A stretch of DNA of 47,384 bases. It comes from Chitinophaga pinensis. Its GTDB lineage: Bacteria; Bacteroidota; Bacteroidia; NS11-12g; UBA9320. Below, in pieces: positions 45,966-47,384 of this stretch; position 1 is the stretch's first letter, and every line of letters begins with the position of its first letter. The stretch covers positions 82,307 through 129,690 of the forward strand of contig CAMDGU010000002.1 in NCBI GenBank assembly GCA_945897885.1, written 5' to 3'. Below the pieces are notes generated by a model. It was not told the origin of the DNA. It did no database searches and saw nothing but the letters and a program-made list of their open reading frames with translations. Position numbers and translations under genes: made by a program.

Positions 45966-47330
45966 TTATTTCATCATCTCCGCAAAATATTTATAAAAAT
46001 AGGGAATGGTTTCAATGCCTTTGTAATAATTAAATAAACCATAATGTTCATTGGGAGAATGAATGGCATCGCTATCCAAACCAAAACCCATTAATACCGT
46101 TTTTACTCCCAATTCTTTTTCAAACAAGGCCACAATTGGAATACTTCCTCCGCCAAATGTAGGTATTGGGGCTTTTCCGTAAGTGGTTTCAATGGCTTTA
46201 GAAGCGGCTTTAAAAGCAACAGAATCGGTTGGAGTAATGGCAGCTTCACCACCATGATGCGGGGTTACTTTCACCTTTACGCCTTTTGGAGCTATGGATA
46301 CAAAATAGTCAGAGAATAATTTGGTAATGGCTTCTGATTTTTGATTTGGAATCAAGCGCATGGAAATTTTAGCATAAGCTTTCGATGGCAATACGGTTTT
46401 AGCTCCTTCACCTATGTAACCTCCCCAAATTCCGTTAACTTCAAATGTAGGGCGAATGCCGGTTCTTTCAAGGGTTGTGTAACCCTTCTCTCCCATCACA
46501 TCCTCTATTTCCAAATCTTTTTTATAATGTTCTAAATCAAACGGTGCAGAATTTAAAGCTTTCCTATCGGCATCACTTATCACATTCACATCATCATAAA
46601 ATCCGGGGATGGTGATATGACGATTTTCATCGTGCATACTTGCTATCATGGTGCAAAGTATGTTGATAGGATTGGCCACAGCACCACCATATACGCCTGA
46701 ATGCAAATCGCGGTTTGGCCCGGTTACTTCCACTTCCACATAACTCAAGCCCCGCAATCCCACATCAATAGAAGGAATATCATTGGCTATCATTCCGGTG
46801 TCCGAAATCAAGATTACATCGGCTTTTAATTTTTCTTTATGGCTTTTTACATAAATACCTAAATTGGTACTTCCTACTTCTTCCTCACCTTCTATCATAA
46901 ATTTAACATTACAGGCCAGGGTATTGGTTTGCATCATGGTTTCAAAAGCCTTTAAATGCATGTACATTTGGCCCTTATCATCACAGGCTCCACGAGCGTA
47001 AATTTTACCATCTCTCACGGTTGGCTCAAATGCCGGGGTTGTCCAAAGTTCATCGGGTACCGAAGGTTGCACATCATAATGCCCATAAACCAAAACGGTT
47101 GGTAAACTTGGGTCTATAATTTTATCACCATATACAATCGGGTTTCCGGCGGTTTCTTCCAGTACCACGTTATCGGCACCGGCAGCTATCATTTTATCCC
47201 TTACAAATTCTGCTGTTTTTCTTACATCGCCCAAAAATGCCTTATCGGCACTAATGCTTGGGATGCGCAACATATCAAATAATTCATTTAAAAAACGGTC
47301 TTTGTTTTGGGCTATATACTGACTTTGCAT
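45966..47330 (-). CDS. M20 family dipeptidase
   Basis: 454 residues of the carnosinase/CNDP-like M20 group. Zinc-site blocks: VLVYGHYDVQPSVPDELW, GRGACDDKGQ-like ARGACDDKGQMYMH, MIEGEEEVGSTNLG, LISDTG, and near the end MGFGLDSDAIHSPNEHYGLF. The lid/dimerisation domain has GLRGLSYVEVEVTGPNRDLH. No signal peptide, so cytoplasmic. It would cleave dipeptides or small N-acyl peptides. The ATG at 47330 is preceded by a TACTTTCG box on the same strand. Confidence 0.94.
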   Translation of the reverse strand: MQSQYIAQNKDRFLNELFDMLRIPSISADKAFLGDVRKTAEFVRDKMIAAGADNVVLEETAGNPIVYGDKIIDPSLPTVLVYGHYDVQPSVPDELWTTPAFEPTVRDGKIYARGACDDKGQMYMHLKAFETMMQTNTLACNVKFMIEGEEEVGSTNLGIYVKSHKEKLKADVILISDTGMIANDIPSIDVGLRGLSYVEVEVTGPNRDLHSGVYGGAVANPINILCTMIASMHDENRHITIPGFYDDVNVISDADRKALNSAPFDLEHYKKDLEIEDVMGEKGYTTLERTGIRPTFEVNGIWGGYIGEGAKTVLPSKAYAKISMRLIPNQKSEAITKLFSDYFVSIAPKGVKVKVTPHHGGEAAITPTDSVAFKAASKAIETTYGKAPIPTFGGGSIPIVALFEKELGVKTVLMGFGLDSDAIHSPNEHYGLFNYYKGIETIPYFYKYFAEMMK

Positions 47331-47349
47331 GGTTATTTTTTTTGGCTTA

Positions 47350-47357
47350 CGAAAGTA
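47350..47357 (-). promoter_or_regulatory. -7 promoter box of the M20 dipeptidase gene
   Basis: TACTTTCG on the minus strand, the same TAnnTTCG variant as upstream of the 18852 gene, 19 bases before the ATG. The last 27 bases of the window show nothing else. Confidence 0.45.
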
Positions 47358-47384
47358 ATTATTTTTTAGATATGAGTACAGAGA

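Overview
The window is AT-rich chromosomal DNA from a member of the Bacteroidota. The phylum follows from a SusC/SusD pair, three genes or gene remnants with type IX secretion (T9SS) C-terminal sorting domains, a long SecA (about 1,100 residues) with a C-terminal zinc motif, and many TAnnTTTG or TAnnTTCG -7 promoter boxes in place of a sigma70-type -10. I cannot assign genus or family from sequence alone. Nothing indicates a plasmid or phage: core genes (secA, ffh, prfB, rplU-rpmA, purD, pdxH, pepT, msrA, cinA) are scattered throughout.

Region 1 (1-13510, plus strand) is the accessory part and the most interesting. It holds the end of a SusC transporter, a SusD lipoprotein and a terminator hairpin. 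A tightly packed run follows: YVTN-propeller/phosphoesterase fusion, TonB-dependent receptor, HD-domain oxygenase of PhnZ/TmpB type, phosphonatase-like HAD protein, MFS transporter, FAD amine oxidoreductase, and a second propeller/phosphoesterase fusion. Gaps are 2-11 bases or the genes overlap. I read this as a locus for capturing organophosphonates (probably aminoethylphosphonate or derivatives released from esters or phosphonolipids), moving them across both membranes and breaking the C-P bond. The enzyme families are known; this outer-membrane and surface-hydrolase arrangement is the candidate new system.

Region 2 (13514-18725): MoxR and DUF58 genes on the minus strand, a small putative lipoprotein and a one-repeat DUF1456 protein on the plus strand, then a decayed bestrophin-like channel gene joined to the decayed 3' end of a beta-carbonic anhydrase gene, and cinA on the minus strand.

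Region 3 (18852-23760, plus strand): an acidic protein of unknown function, prfB with its programmed +1 frameshift, tRNA-Leu(GAG), rplU-rpmA with a strong promoter and terminator, and an ABC exporter pair with a LolA-like protein.

Region 4 (23764-28683, minus strand): secA, a SPOR protein and an alkaline phosphatase.

Region 5 (29058-39713): a secreted PKD-like T9SS protein, purD, a 52-residue membrane protein, a cobalamin adenosyltransferase, a TPR lipoprotein (minus), a T9SS sorting-domain remnant, ffh, and a 1,249-residue PKD-repeat T9SS protein whose promoter and start codon lie in a perfect inverted repeat.

Region 6 (39735-47384): pdxH with terminators on both sides, a small ribosomal protein THX gene, msrA-pepT, a GT9 glycosyltransferase, a cyclase-family hydrolase, a sensor histidine kinase, a structured GC-richer intergenic repeat, and an M20 dipeptidase.

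Several likely starts differ from the longest open frame (MoxR, 18852 gene, rplU, ABC ATPase, pdxH, histidine kinase). In most of these the corrected ATG sits just downstream of a -7 box. Many such boxes are only 5-9 bases from the ATG, suggesting leaderless or very short-leader mRNAs.
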